Assembly: GCF_000023925.1 (NCBI RefSeq)
Contig: NC_013169.1
Location: forward strand, 248,001-312,000
Length of the DNA stretch: 64,000 nt
Origin: Kytococcus sedentarius DSM 20547
GTDB taxonomy: Bacteria > Actinomycetota > Actinomycetes > Actinomycetales > Dermatophilaceae
Direction of reading: 5' to 3'
Shown here: positions 32,225 through 41,113 of the stretch, one piece after another
How positions within the stretch are numbered: position 1 is the first letter of the stretch
Layout: the number at the start of each line of letters is the position of its first letter
The notes under the pieces: model-generated
Databases searched by the model: none
Told to the model about the DNA's origin: nothing
What the model saw: the letters and a program-made list of their open reading frames with translations, nothing else
Translations under genes and position numbers: made by a program

Positions 32225-34060
32225 GTGACGGTCACCCCCATGCACGCGATGGGCCCCACCGGCGGTGGTGGCCCCGGGCGCCGCGGACCGCAGAAGATCA
32301 GCCGCGCCGACCGCGCCCAGCTCGCGCAGCGGCCCGTGGAGTACGGGCGCGTGGTCGCGCTCTTCCGCCCCCACGGCCGCACTCTGGCCGTGGTCACCGC
32401 CATCATCGTGCTCACCTCGGCGGTGGCGATGGCCCAGCCCTTCCTGGTGCGTGAGGCCGTGGACGTCGCGATCCCGCAGCAGGACGTGCGCCTGCTTCTC
32501 CTCGTGGTCGGCGGCATGGTGGGCGTCGCCGCCGTCACGGCCATGCTCGGGGTGGTGCAGACCTGGATGGCCGCGCAGGTGGGCCAGGAGGTCATGCACA
32601 CCCTGCGCTCGCGGCTGTTCGCCCACCTGCAGGGCCAGTCGTTCTCGTTCTTCACCCGCGCCCGCGCCGGCGAGGTGCAGTCGCGCCTCATCAACGACGT
32701 CGGCGGCATGCAGGGCGTCGTGACCACCACGGCCACCTCCACCGCCAGCAACGTCACCACGGCCGTGGCGACGATGGTGGCCATGCTCGCGCTCTCCTGG
32801 CGGCTCTCCCTCATCTCGCTGGTGGTCGTGCCGCCGGCCATCTGGCTCACGCGCAAGGTCGCCCTGCTGCGGCGGGAGATCACCTCCCAGCAGCAGGCGG
32901 CGCTGGCGGACCTGCACGTCCGCATCGAGGAGGGGTTGAGCGTCAGCGGGGTGCGGCTGGCCAAGACCCTGGGCACCACCCGGCAGGACGCCGCGCGCTT
33001 CGACGAGGTGAGCCACGGCCTCATCGACCTCGAGATGCGCGCCCAGCTGGCGGGCCGCTGGCGGATGGCGACCATGCAGATCGTCTTCGCCGCCATCCCC
33101 GCGGCCATCTACCTGGCGGCGGGTCTCCCCGCGACCTCCGGGGGCATGACGATCGGCACGCTCATCGCGTTCACCACGCTCCAGGCGGGGATCTTCCGTC
33201 CGCTCATGGGGCTGCTGAACGTCGGCGCGCAGTGGGTGAGCTCGATGGCGCTGTTCAGCCGCGTCTTCGAGTACCTCGACCTGGAGCCCGACGTGGTCCC
33301 GCCGGCCGACCCCGTGCCGCTCGACCCCACCGCCGTGCGCGGTGACGTCCGGCTCGATGCGGTGAGCTTCCGCTACGCGGGCAGCGGCCGCGACGCCTTG
33401 CGTGAGGTCTCGGTCGAGGTCCCTGCCGGCAGCTCGCTGGCGCTGGTGGGGCACACCGGGTCGGGCAAGTCGACCCTCGCGGCCCTCGTCTCGCGCCTGT
33501 ACGACCCCGCCGCCGGCCGCATCACGATCGACGGGGTGGACGTCCGCGAGCTCGACCCGGAGGTGCTCGCCCGCATCGTCGGGGTGGTGAGCCAGGAGAC
33601 CTACCTCGTGCACGCCAGCATCCGGGAGAACCTGCTGCGGGCGGCACCCGAGGCGACCGAGGTGGACCTGTGGCGGGCGCTCGGCGCGGCCCAGGTGGCC
33701 GACCTGGTCGCGGGGCTGCCGGACGGGCTGGACACGCTGGTGGGCTCTCGTGGCTACCGCTTCTCCGGGGGCGAGCAGCAGCGCCTGGCCATCGCGCGGA
33801 CGATCCTGCGCGACCCGCCGGTGCTGGTGCTCGACGAGGCGACCAGCGCCTTGGACAACGCGACCGAGCGGGCGCTGCAGCAGGCCCTGGACACGGTCTC
33901 CCGGGGGCGGACCACGATCACCATCGCCCACCGGCTGTCCACCGTGGAGGCCGCCGACCAGATCGTGGTGCTCGCCGAGGGGCGGGTGGCCGAGCGGGGC
34001 ACCCACGCCGAGCTGCTGGCGCGCGACGGCGTGTACGCGGACCTGGCGCTGGTGGCCTGA
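32225..34060 (+). CDS. ABC multidrug-type exporter (fused TMD-NBD half transporter)
   Basis: About 611 residues. Six membrane segments of the ABC exporter fold occupy residues 45-320 (AVVTAIIVLTSAVAMAQPFL, LLLLVVGGMVGVAAVTAML, AIPAAIYLAAGL). The NBD has Walker A ALVGHTGSGKST, signature FSGGEQQRLAIARTIL, Walker B VLVLDEATSALD and the H-loop TIAHRLST. It probably works as a homodimer exporting lipophilic compounds. GTG 32225 is preferred because GGAGG ends 7 nt upstream; the ATG at 32219 has only one spacer base. Divergent marR likely controls it. Confidence 0.92.
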   Translation: MTVTPMHAMGPTGGGGPGRRGPQKISRADRAQLAQRPVEYGRVVALFRPHGRTLAVVTAIIVLTSAVAMAQPFLVREAVDVAIPQQDVRLLLLVVGGMVGVAAVTAMLGVVQTWMAAQVGQEVMHTLRSRLFAHLQGQSFSFFTRARAGEVQSRLINDVGGMQGVVTTTATSTASNVTTAVATMVAMLALSWRLSLISLVVVPPAIWLTRKVALLRREITSQQQAALADLHVRIEEGLSVSGVRLAKTLGTTRQDAARFDEVSHGLIDLEMRAQLAGRWRMATMQIVFAAIPAAIYLAAGLPATSGGMTIGTLIAFTTLQAGIFRPLMGLLNVGAQWVSSMALFSRVFEYLDLEPDVVPPADPVPLDPTAVRGDVRLDAVSFRYAGSGRDALREVSVEVPAGSSLALVGHTGSGKSTLAALVSRLYDPAAGRITIDGVDVRELDPEVLARIVGVVSQETYLVHASIRENLLRAAPEATEVDLWRALGAAQVADLVAGLPDGLDTLVGSRGYRFSGGEQQRLAIARTILRDPPVLVLDEATSALDNATERALQQALDTVSRGRTTITIAHRLSTVEAADQIVVLAEGRVAERGTHAELLARDGVYADLALVA

Positions 34061-34078
34061 GCCGGGGTCGGGCGGTGA

Positions 34079-34642
34079 TCAGGCGCGTGCGGTCCAGGCG
34101 TGCACGTCACGGCCGATGAAGGCCATGAGGCGCTCCACCGGGTCTTCGCTGTCGGTCTCGACCGCGGGGCCGTACTGACCGGACTGTCGCAGCATCGTCT
34201 CGATGGGGAGCATCCCCTCGAGCATCTGCTCGGCGTACTCGGGGTCGAGGTCTGCCTCCACGCCGGCGGAGCGGGCGAGGTCCCAGGTGTGCATGAAGAC
34301 GTCCGAGACGTAGAGCTCGCCGGTCATCTCCGCGATGGTCTGCCCGGAGAACGGGCCGTTGGCCAGCTCGATGGTGCTGCGCTCGCTGTCGTCGAGCAGC
34401 TCCTGGACGTCGGCCGTGCGCTTGTGCCACGCCGTGGCCGGGCCGTCCTGCGGGTCGCGGTCGGGCAGGTCCATGTCGACCCAGCCCTCCAGGACGGACT
34501 CGTACCAGTCGATGAGGTGCTCCACGATGTCGCGCGCGCGCCACTCCTTGACGGGGGTGGGGGCGTCCCAGTCGGTCACCTGGTCGGCCACCTCGCCGAA
34601 GGCTTGCGCGAAGCGGGCGTGCAGGCCTGATTCCAGGCTCAT
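34079..34642 (-). CDS. TIGR03086-type DinB-like mycothiol-dependent protein
   Basis: 187 residues. Helices with metal-ligand His are visible: TPVKEWRARDIVEHLIDWYE and ELYVSDVFMHTWDLARSAGV, ending VERLMAFIGRD-VHAW. This is the TIGR03086/DinB_2 pattern found almost only in actinobacteria. Function unknown beyond probable thiol-dependent metalloenzyme. It converges with the ABC exporter. ATG 34642. Confidence 0.85.
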   Translation of the reverse strand: MSLESGLHARFAQAFGEVADQVTDWDAPTPVKEWRARDIVEHLIDWYESVLEGWVDMDLPDRDPQDGPATAWHKRTADVQELLDDSERSTIELANGPFSGQTIAEMTGELYVSDVFMHTWDLARSAGVEADLDPEYAEQMLEGMLPIETMLRQSGQYGPAVETDSEDPVERLMAFIGRDVHAWTARA

Positions 34643-34839
34643 GGGTCCTCCAGTGCGTCGGGTGGGCGCGGTGCTGCCCCCATGATGCCGTGTTCCGCGA
34701 CCGGGTGCGTCCTCGGTGCTGGCGCCCGGCGTCCGCCGTCATTCCCGCGGCGGAGGTGGCGGCCTTGCCGGGTTGCTACCTTGCGAGGGACAGTGAACGG
34801 GGCGGACGTCGCCCAGCACACGCAGCCCCGGAGGACCAC

Positions 34840-35331
34840 GTGAACGCACCGCAGTCGGGGACGCCCCTGAAGATCGGCATGTTCCTGTTCGAGAAGGTCA
34901 TGACCCAGCGCAGCACCCCGGTGATCCTCACCATCAGCCCGGGGCGCATCGTGCTGGCCTCCGCGGACCGCGTCGTGGCCGACGTCCCCGCCGACCAGGT
35001 GCGCACGAAGGTCTCCCGGGTCCTGAAGGTGAACGAGTTGCACGGGCCGTGGGGCAAATGGATGCTCGGCGCGGTCGGGGCCGCCAAGAGCGAGGACTTC
35101 ACCGACGCCCAGGCCACGGAGGTCATCGAGGCGCAGAAGGCCGCCCAGCAGGACCCCGCCCTGGCGCAGCTCGAGCTCGCCCGGACCGTCTGGGTCGGCC
35201 AGCCCACCACTGCCGACGGCTCGTGGACGGGCTCGCTCTCCTCGATGGCCAAGGGCGAGACCAAGATGCAGCCCCGCATCGCCCCGATGGTCGATGAGGC
35301 GCTGCTCGCCGCGGGCGTGCAGCGCGCCTGA
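34840..35331 (+). CDS. Conserved small protein of unknown function
   Basis: 163 residues from GTG 34840, 5 nt after GGAGGA. The first half looks like a PH-type beta domain (RSTPVILTISPGRIVLASAD, VVADVPADQVRTKVSRV); the second is a helix-rich extension (DAQATEVIEAQKAAQQDPAL). Neither signal nor membrane segment is present. I do not recognise a family. It converges with the ABC-F gene seven bases away. Confidence 0.65.
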   Translation: MNAPQSGTPLKIGMFLFEKVMTQRSTPVILTISPGRIVLASADRVVADVPADQVRTKVSRVLKVNELHGPWGKWMLGAVGAAKSEDFTDAQATEVIEAQKAAQQDPALAQLELARTVWVGQPTTADGSWTGSLSSMAKGETKMQPRIAPMVDEALLAAGVQRA

Positions 35332-35337
35332 GGGCGC

Positions 35338-37053
35338 TCAGCGCCGGCGGCGCACCCGCTCCTCGTCCCAGACGGCCTCGGGGGTCTCCACCACCACGCC
35401 GTCGGAGGTGAAGACCAGGAAGCGGTCGAAGGTGCGGGCGAACCACCGGTCGTGGGTCACGGCCAGCACGGTGCCCTCGAACGGCTCCAGCGCGTCCTGC
35501 AGCGCCTCGGCGGAGTGCAGGTCCAGGTTGTCCGTCGGCTCGTCGAGCAGCAGCAGGGTGGCTCCGGAGAGCTCCAGCAGCAGGATGCCGAAGCGCGCCT
35601 GCTGGCCACCGGAGAGCTGGTCGTAGCCCCGCTCCGAGGCACCGGCCAGGCCGTAGCGGTCCAGCGTCTTCGCCGCCTGCTCGCGCCCCATCCCGTCCCG
35701 GTGCTCGTCGCCGCGGTGCAGGATCTCCAGCAGCGTCCGGCCCACCAGGCCCGGATGGTCCTGCGTCTGGGCGAACCAGCCGGGGCGCACCCGGGAGCCC
35801 AACCGGGCGACGCCGCGGTGGTCCACCGGGGGAGGGGTCACGTCGCCGACAGGGCGGTGCTCCGGCTCCGGGTCGGACCCACCGCCGGCCAGCAGGCGCA
35901 GGAAGTGGCTCTTGCCGGACCCGTTGGAGCCCAGCACCGCCACGCGCTCGCCGAACCAGACCTCCAGGTCGAAGGGCTGCATCAGCGTGGCCTGCCCACC
36001 CCCATCGAGGGCGGGGACCCGCAGTTCGAGCTGCTCGGTGACCACGGCGCGTTTGGCCGTGCGACCGCCGCGCAGCCGCATGCGCACGTTCTGCGTGGTG
36101 GCGACCTTCTCCGGCGGGCCGGCCTCCTCGAACTTCGCCAGACGCGTCTGCGCCGCCCGGTAGCGCGGGGCCATGCCGTCGTTGTACTCGGCCTTGACCT
36201 TCAGCCGCAGCACCAAGGCCTTGAGCTTGGCGTGCTCCTCCTCCCACCGGCGTAGGTGCTCCTCCAGGGCGGCGTTGCGGGCCTCGCGGGCGTCGTGCCA
36301 AGTGGCGAACGAGCCGGCGTGCGTCCAGGCGGTGGCCCCCGCGGCGTGCGGCTCCAGGGTCACCACGTGGGTGGCCACCTCGCTGAGCAGCTCGCGGTCG
36401 TGGCTGATGAACAGCACCGACTTGCCGCAGTCGCGCAGCCGTTGCTCCAGCCACCGCTTGCCGGGGACGTCCAGGTAGTTGTCCGGCTCGTCCAGCAGCA
36501 GGATCTGCGCCGGCCCGCGCAGCAGCGCCTCGAGCACCACACGCTTCTGCTCACCGCCGGAGAGGGTGTTCACCGCCCGGAACTGAGCCTTCTCGAAGGG
36601 GACTCCCAGCGCGGCGAGGGTGACCTCGTCCCACACCTGGGTCTCGTAGTCGTAGCCACCGACATCGCCCCAGTCGACCAGCGCCTGCGCGTAGTCCATC
36701 TGGGCGGCCTCGTCGTCGACCTCCATGATGCGCAGCTCGGCGGCGTCCACGGCCCGGCCCGCATCGCGCAGCGGGGTCGGGGCGACGCCCAGCAACAGGT
36801 CGCGCACGGTGGAGTCGTCGCGCACCCGCCCGATGAACTGCGGCATCAGCGCGACACTGCCCGATGCGGTGACCTGCCCCTCGAAGTCGGTGATCTCGCC
36901 GGAGAGGATCCGCATCAGGGTGGTCTTGCCGGTGCCGTTCGGCCCCACCAGGGCGGTGCGGTGCCTGTCGCCCACGCGGAAGCCCACGCCGCCCAGCAGG
37001 GGCCGGCCGTCGGGCAGCCAGTACTCGATGTCGTGCAGTTCCAGGTGGGGCAT
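35338..37053 (-). CDS. ABC-F family ATPase
   Basis: 571 residues with two nucleotide-binding domains and no membrane part. NBD1: ALVGPNGTGKTTLM, LSGGEQKRVVLEALL, LLLDEPDNYLDV. Linker: EEEHAKLKALVLRLKVKAEY. NBD2: AVLGSNGSGKSHFLRLL, LSGGQQARFGILLLELS, LLLDEPTDNLDL, AVTHDRWF. ABC-F proteins bind the ribosomal E site and either rescue stalled ribosomes or protect from antibiotics; which applies here is unknown. NBD2's Walker A ends in Lys-Ser-His rather than Lys-Ser/Thr-Thr. ATG 37053. Divergent from the GntR operon. Confidence 0.92.
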   Translation of the reverse strand: MPHLELHDIEYWLPDGRPLLGGVGFRVGDRHRTALVGPNGTGKTTLMRILSGEITDFEGQVTASGSVALMPQFIGRVRDDSTVRDLLLGVAPTPLRDAGRAVDAAELRIMEVDDEAAQMDYAQALVDWGDVGGYDYETQVWDEVTLAALGVPFEKAQFRAVNTLSGGEQKRVVLEALLRGPAQILLLDEPDNYLDVPGKRWLEQRLRDCGKSVLFISHDRELLSEVATHVVTLEPHAAGATAWTHAGSFATWHDAREARNAALEEHLRRWEEEHAKLKALVLRLKVKAEYNDGMAPRYRAAQTRLAKFEEAGPPEKVATTQNVRMRLRGGRTAKRAVVTEQLELRVPALDGGGQATLMQPFDLEVWFGERVAVLGSNGSGKSHFLRLLAGGGSDPEPEHRPVGDVTPPPVDHRGVARLGSRVRPGWFAQTQDHPGLVGRTLLEILHRGDEHRDGMGREQAAKTLDRYGLAGASERGYDQLSGGQQARFGILLLELSGATLLLLDEPTDNLDLHSAEALQDALEPFEGTVLAVTHDRWFARTFDRFLVFTSDGVVVETPEAVWDEERVRRRR

Positions 37054-37114
37054 GGCGGGACCGTATCCCGCCGGTCTGGGCAGGGGCACCCCGTTTTCGG
37101 GCGACCACCACGTG

Positions 37115-37162
37115 TTGACAGCCACCCATCCTCAATGGTTAGTTAGTCAAGTAACTAACTAA
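37115..37162 (+). promoter_or_regulatory. Promoter and GntR operator of the gntR-ABC operon
   Basis: A perfect -35 TTGACA (37115-37120) is followed after 18 bp by TTAGTT as -10. A 9-bp perfect palindrome, TTAGTTAGT-caagta-ACTAACTAA (37139-37162), covers the -10 and start point and ends 13 bp before the gntR GTG. Binding of the GntR product there would block transcription. Confidence 0.7.
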
Positions 37163-37175
37163 CGAGGAGGTCGGT

Positions 37176-37535
37176 GTGCACGAGTTCGACGACCGCTCGC
37201 CGATCTACCTCCAGATCGCCGAACAGATCCGACGGGACGTCGCCACGGGCGAGCTCGGGGAGGGGGACCAGGTCATGTCCACGACGCAGTACGCCACGAC
37301 CTACCGCATCAACCCGGCCACGGCCAACCGGGCCATGGCCCTGCTGGTCGACGAGGGAGTCGTGCACAAGCGACGCGGGGTGGGCATGTACGTCAGCCAG
37401 GGCGCGCGGGAGCGCGTCGTCGCGGCCCGCCGTTCCACCTACTGGACCGAGGTGCTCGACCCGGCCCTCGCGGAGGCGCGGGCTCTCGGCATCGAGGCCG
37501 CGGCCATCATCGACCACGTCAGGAGGACGTCATGA
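37176..37535 (+). CDS. GntR-family (YtrA-type) repressor
   Basis: 119 residues, the short YtrA layout: a winged helix (SPIYLQIAEQIRRDVATGEL, MSTTQYATTYRINPATANRA) followed by only about 45 residues of dimerisation tail. YtrA-type proteins usually repress their own ABC transporter operon. GTG 37176 follows GAGGAGG. The stop overlaps the ATPase start (ATGA). Confidence 0.9.
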   Translation: MHEFDDRSPIYLQIAEQIRRDVATGELGEGDQVMSTTQYATTYRINPATANRAMALLVDEGVVHKRRGVGMYVSQGARERVVAARRSTYWTEVLDPALAEARALGIEAAAIIDHVRRTS

Positions 37536-38269
37536 CCGGCGGGTGGGAGGTGACGCTCCAGGGCGTCATCCAACGATTCGGGCGGACCACCGCCCTCGAT
37601 GGGGTGGACGTCGCGTTCCGTCCCGGGGTGATCACCGGCCTCATCGGCCGCAACGGCGCCGGCAAGACCACGCTGCTGCAGGCGGTGGCCGCGCTGCGCC
37701 CCGTCACCGAGGGCCAGGTCCTCGTCGACGGCGCACCCGTATGGGAGGACGCCGCACGCACCTCCCGGGTCTGCCTGCTGGGCCACACCGGGGGAGTGCT
37801 CGAGGACGTGAGGATCGCTGCCACGCTCGACCTGTACCGGATGCTGCGTCCGGACTGGGACGAGGCGGCCTTCAGGCGGGTGGCCGACCGGTTGGAGGTG
37901 CCCCTGGACGGACGCCCCAGCCGCCTGTCGACGGGCCAGCGCTCCGCGTTCGCCGCGGCGCTCGCCCTGGCCTCCCTGGCGGAGGTCACCTTGCTGGACG
38001 AGGTCCACATCGGCCTCGATGCCGTGGCCCGCCGCCGCCTGACCGAGGCGATCCTCGAGGAGTACGCCGAGCGGCCCCGCACCATCGTGCTCTCCAGCCA
38101 CCTGCTCGACGAGGTGGAGGAGGTCATGGAGGACGTCGTGGTGCTGCACGAGGGTCGCGTCGTCGCTGCGGGCCCAGCGGGGGAGCTGCGCGAGGAGCAC
38201 ACCCGGGGCGGGGGCCGCCTGGCCTCGCTGACCGACGTGTTGGAGAACCTGTCAGGAGGAGCGTCATGA
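37532..38269 (+). CDS. ABC transporter ATP-binding protein
   Basis: 245 residues. Walker A LIGRNGAGKTTLLQ, signature LSTGQRSAFAAALALAS (Gly replaces one position of LSGGQ), Walker B VTLLDEVHIGLD (Val instead of Pro after DE) and H-loop VLSSHLLDE. The partner permease follows with overlapping codons. In YtrA-type operons such transporters export antimicrobial peptides or respond to cell-wall stress; here this is inference. Confidence 0.9.
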   Translation: MTGGWEVTLQGVIQRFGRTTALDGVDVAFRPGVITGLIGRNGAGKTTLLQAVAALRPVTEGQVLVDGAPVWEDAARTSRVCLLGHTGGVLEDVRIAATLDLYRMLRPDWDEAAFRRVADRLEVPLDGRPSRLSTGQRSAFAAALALASLAEVTLLDEVHIGLDAVARRRLTEAILEEYAERPRTIVLSSHLLDEVEEVMEDVVVLHEGRVVAAGPAGELREEHTRGGGRLASLTDVLENLSGGAS

Positions 38270-39072
38270 GCACGAGTGCTGCACCCGTTGACCGCCGGGC
38301 CGGCGGACCCGCCACCGGACGGCCCCAGTGGCTCGCCGTGGCGCGATCGATCGTGCGCCACGTGGTCGTGGACCTGGCCATCGGCCTGGGGGTGACCGTC
38401 GGCCTCGCCGCCGTGGCACTGCTGTTGCTGTGGTTCTTCGTCGTCCGCCAGGAGACCTCTGACCAGGCCGGCGGCATGTGGTCCGATGCGGGGTCGTTCA
38501 CCCTGGGCCTGGGCGCCATGATCCTGGCGCTCGTCCTGGTCATCGCTGGCATCGTGGTGGTCGTCACCACGGTCACCGGGTACACCCGGGTGTGGCTGGC
38601 CGCCGGTGCCACGCGGCGGTCGGTGTGGGCCGGCCACTGGGCCGCGGTGGTGACCGTGCTCGCCACGTGGGCGGCCGGTCTGGCAGCGGTGCTGCTCGCC
38701 GCGCGCTTCGCCCGGACGGGCAGTGGGTCGGGCGGCCCCTCGTGGTCCTCCATCGGCTCGCTGGACTGGGGCTACCTGGCCAACGGCGTGACCCTGCTCC
38801 TCACGGCCCTGGTGGTCACGCTGCTGTTCGTCCGTTTCGGGGCGTTCCTCGCCCTGGTGGTGCTGGCGCTGTGGTGGATCGTGCTGCCCGTGGGGCTGTC
38901 GTTGGTGGACGTGCCCCAGGTGGTGGCGGCGGTGCTGTGGCCGCCCGTGGCCGTCGGGGGGACCGAGGCCCGGGCGGTCGGGGATGCCGCGAACCTGTGG
39001 ACCGAACTGACGCAGGCCGCCCTGCTGGCCGTGGCGCACTGGCTGATCGTGCGGCGGATGCCCGCGGTCTGA
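38266..39072 (+). CDS. ABC transporter permease-like membrane protein
   Basis: 268 residues with six hydrophobic segments (DLAIGLGVTVGLAAVALLLL, LGLGAMILALVLVIAGIVVV, VVTVLATWAAGLAAVLLAA, VTLLLTALVVTLLFVRFGAF and others). There is no recognised permease signature, but TRVWLAAGATRRSVWAGHW before the third segment is the coupling-helix-like stretch of ABC-2 type exporters. ATG 38266 overlaps the ATPase stop. It ends the gntR operon. Confidence 0.8.
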   Translation: MSTSAAPVDRRAGGPATGRPQWLAVARSIVRHVVVDLAIGLGVTVGLAAVALLLLWFFVVRQETSDQAGGMWSDAGSFTLGLGAMILALVLVIAGIVVVVTTVTGYTRVWLAAGATRRSVWAGHWAAVVTVLATWAAGLAAVLLAARFARTGSGSGGPSWSSIGSLDWGYLANGVTLLLTALVVTLLFVRFGAFLALVVLALWWIVLPVGLSLVDVPQVVAAVLWPPVAVGGTEARAVGDAANLWTELTQAALLAVAHWLIVRRMPAV

Positions 39073-39110
39073 ACCAGCGGTTGGATGGGCCTCGGGTCGG
39101 CCGCCGTTCC

Positions 39111-39139
39111 TTGGCGAAGGGTGCGGCGGCCGCTACGGT
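39111..39139 (+). promoter_or_regulatory. thiM promoter
   Basis: TTGGCG (39111-39116) and TACGGT (39134-39139) with 17 bp between them, seven bases before the TPP aptamer begins. Confidence 0.6.
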
Positions 39140-39146
39140 GGCTGAT

Positions 39147-39221
39147 GACGCGGGGTGCCCCACCGGGGGCTGAGAGCAGACCCGTCGAACCTGATCTCGT
39201 TCACGCGAGCGGAGGGACGTC
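39147..39221 (+). promoter_or_regulatory. TPP riboswitch (THI element) controlling thiM
   Basis: The aptamer contains GGGGTGCCCC, GGGGGCTGAGAGCAGACCC and GAACCTGATCTCGTTCACGC, the conserved THI-box blocks that bind thiamine diphosphate. GACG (39147-39150) and CGTC (39218-39221) can close P1. The thiM Shine-Dalgarno GGAGG (39211-39215) lies inside the aptamer's 3' side, so ligand binding would hide the ribosome site: control of translation initiation rather than termination. Confidence 0.95.
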
Positions 39222-39226
39222 GCACC

Positions 39227-40045
39227 ATGACCCACGCCCATGCCCTGCGGGGCCACGACCTCACCCGCGCCCAGCTGGCCACCACCTGGGACGCCCTGCG
39301 CACGCGCTCGCCCCTGGTGCAGTGCCTGACCAACCGGGTGGCCACCACTCTCAGCGCCAACGTCCTGCTGGCAGCCGGCGCCTCCCCCGCGATGGTGGAC
39401 ACGCCCCGGGAGGCACGAGCTTTCGCCGGGGTCGCCTCAGCGGTGCTGGTGAACCTGGGGACGCCCACCGAGGAGTCGATGCAGGGGATCGCTGAGGCGG
39501 TGACCGGCGCGCGGGAGTCCGGGACGCCGTGGGTGCTCGACCCCATCGGGGCCGGGGGACTGCCGTGGCGCAGCGGGATCGCGACCGGGCTGCTGGCCAA
39601 GCGCCCCACCATCGTGCGGGGCAACGCCTCGGAGGTGATCGGTCTGGCCGGGGGTCGCGGCGGGCGGGGCGCGGACAGCATCGACCACCCGGAGTCCGCG
39701 GTGCGTGCCGCCTGCCGTCTCGTCGAGCGCAGCGGGGGAGCGGTCGCCATCAGCGGGGCGGTCGACCACCTCGTGGACGGGCGACGACTGGCCCTCCTGG
39801 GGCACGGCCACCCGTGGCTCACCCAGGTGACCGGCGCCGGATGTGCCCTGGGGGCGCTGATGGCAGCGTGCGTCGCGTGCACCGAGGACCCCTTGCTGGC
39901 CGCGGCGACCGCCACCGCCGCCTACACGGTGGCGGCCGAGCGGGCTGCGGAGCTCTCCCGGGGGCCGGGGAGCCTGATGCCCGCGCTGCTCGACGAGCTC
40001 GCGCAACTCACGCCCGAGTCCCTGGCCGCGGCCGTCCAGCTCTGA
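39227..40045 (+). CDS. thiM: Hydroxyethylthiazole kinase
   Basis: 272 residues. SPLVQCLTNRVATTLSANVL, AGASPAMVDTPREARAF, WVLDPIGAGGLPWR, IVRGNASEVIGLAG and VTGAGCALGALMAA (anion hole and catalytic Cys) are all ThiM signatures. It phosphorylates hydroxyethylthiazole, salvaging the thiazole half of thiamine. ATG 39227 lies 11 nt after the riboswitch-embedded GGAGG. It stands alone; thiE-thiD follow after a reversed gene under their own copy of the riboswitch. Confidence 0.95.
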   Translation: MTHAHALRGHDLTRAQLATTWDALRTRSPLVQCLTNRVATTLSANVLLAAGASPAMVDTPREARAFAGVASAVLVNLGTPTEESMQGIAEAVTGARESGTPWVLDPIGAGGLPWRSGIATGLLAKRPTIVRGNASEVIGLAGGRGGRGADSIDHPESAVRAACRLVERSGGAVAISGAVDHLVDGRRLALLGHGHPWLTQVTGAGCALGALMAACVACTEDPLLAAATATAAYTVAAERAAELSRGPGSLMPALLDELAQLTPESLAAAVQL

Positions 40046-40072
40046 CGCCCGGGGGGATCGGTCCGCGGGAAC

Positions 40073-40135
40073 TGACACAGCAAAGGGGTACCTGACCTAC
40101 CGAACACGGTGTGTCAGGTGCCCTTGGGCGTGTCA
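40073..40135. terminator. Long imperfect palindrome between convergent genes
   Basis: TGACACAGCAAAGGGGTACC-TGAC (40073-40096) can fold with GTCAGGTGCCCTTGGGCGTG-TCA (40113-40135); the loop holds an inner ACCG-aaca-CGGT stem. It separates thiM and the aldo/keto reductase gene, and probably ends both transcripts. Confidence 0.6.
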
Positions 40136-40162
40136 GCTCCATGTGGCCCACCGGTGGGCCGC

Positions 40163-41044
40163 TCAGCTCGCGTCGAGGCGCTCCAGCTCGCGGTCCGTGA
40201 GGTCGATCTCGGCTGCGGCGGCGGAGTTGGTGATCGACTGCGGACGCTTGGCGCCCGGGATGGGGATGACCACCTCGGACTGCGCCAGCTCCCAGGCCAG
40301 GGCGACCTGCTGGGGGCTCACACCCCGCTCGTCGGCGACCTCGGCGAACGCCGGGTGCTTCTCGGCCAGCTCCTTGGCCTCGTTCAGGCCGCCCAGTGGG
40401 GACCACGGCAGGAAGGCCAGGCCGAGCTCGGTACAGACCTCGATCTCCCGCGCACTGCTGCGGAACTTCGGGCTGAACTGGTTCTGCACGCTTACGAGCC
40501 GGTCGCCCAGCACGTCGTGGGCGGTGCGGATCTGCTCCGGGTCCGCGTTGGAGATGCCGACCATCGCGACGATCCCGGAGTCCGCGACCTCGCGCAGGGC
40601 CTCCATGGTGGCGCGGTAGTCGCACTCCGGGTCCGGGCGGTGGTGCTGCCACAGCTGGATCTGCTTCACCCCGAGCCGCGCCAGGCTGGCCTCCGCCGCC
40701 TCGCGCAGGTACTCGGGACGCGAGTCCAGGCCCCAAGAGCCGTCCTCGCCACGGGTGTGGCCGGCCTTCGTGGCCAGGACGACCTCGGAGCGCACCCCCA
40801 GCTCGTCCAGCAGGCCGGCGATGAGGCGCTCGTTCTGCCCCATGGCCTGCTCGCCGGCGGTGCCCTGCCCGTAGGCGTCGGCGGTGTCGAACAGGGTGAC
40901 GCCCGCCTCCAGGGCCGCGGTCACCGTGTCCAGCAGCTGCTGGCGCGGCGGCTCACCGTCCTGGCTCATCGTCATCAGACCCATGCCGATGGCGCCGACC
41001 TGGTGGCGCCCGACCGTGTCGTTCCCGAGGTTTCGTGTACGCAT
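40163..41044 (-). CDS. Aldo/keto reductase
   Basis: 293 residues. TIM-barrel AKR motifs: LFDTADAYGQG (catalytic Asp and Tyr), EVVLATKAGHTRG (Lys), LWQHHRPDPECDY (His), VGISNADPEQI, and near the end VVIPIPGAKRPQSITNSAAA (NADPH phosphate contact). The substrate is unknown. Position between thiM and thiED invites a link to thiamine or pyridoxal metabolism, but it is on the opposite strand. ATG 41044. Confidence 0.9.
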   Translation of the reverse strand: MRTRNLGNDTVGRHQVGAIGMGLMTMSQDGEPPRQQLLDTVTAALEAGVTLFDTADAYGQGTAGEQAMGQNERLIAGLLDELGVRSEVVLATKAGHTRGEDGSWGLDSRPEYLREAAEASLARLGVKQIQLWQHHRPDPECDYRATMEALREVADSGIVAMVGISNADPEQIRTAHDVLGDRLVSVQNQFSPKFRSSAREIEVCTELGLAFLPWSPLGGLNEAKELAEKHPAFAEVADERGVSPQQVALAWELAQSEVVIPIPGAKRPQSITNSAAAAEIDLTDRELERLDAS

Positions 41045-41113
41045 GTCGGCCAGCGTAGGAGCGCCGTCTCCACCCTGTCGTGCCCGCCCTGGCCAGAGGT
41101 TACGGTGGAGGAC

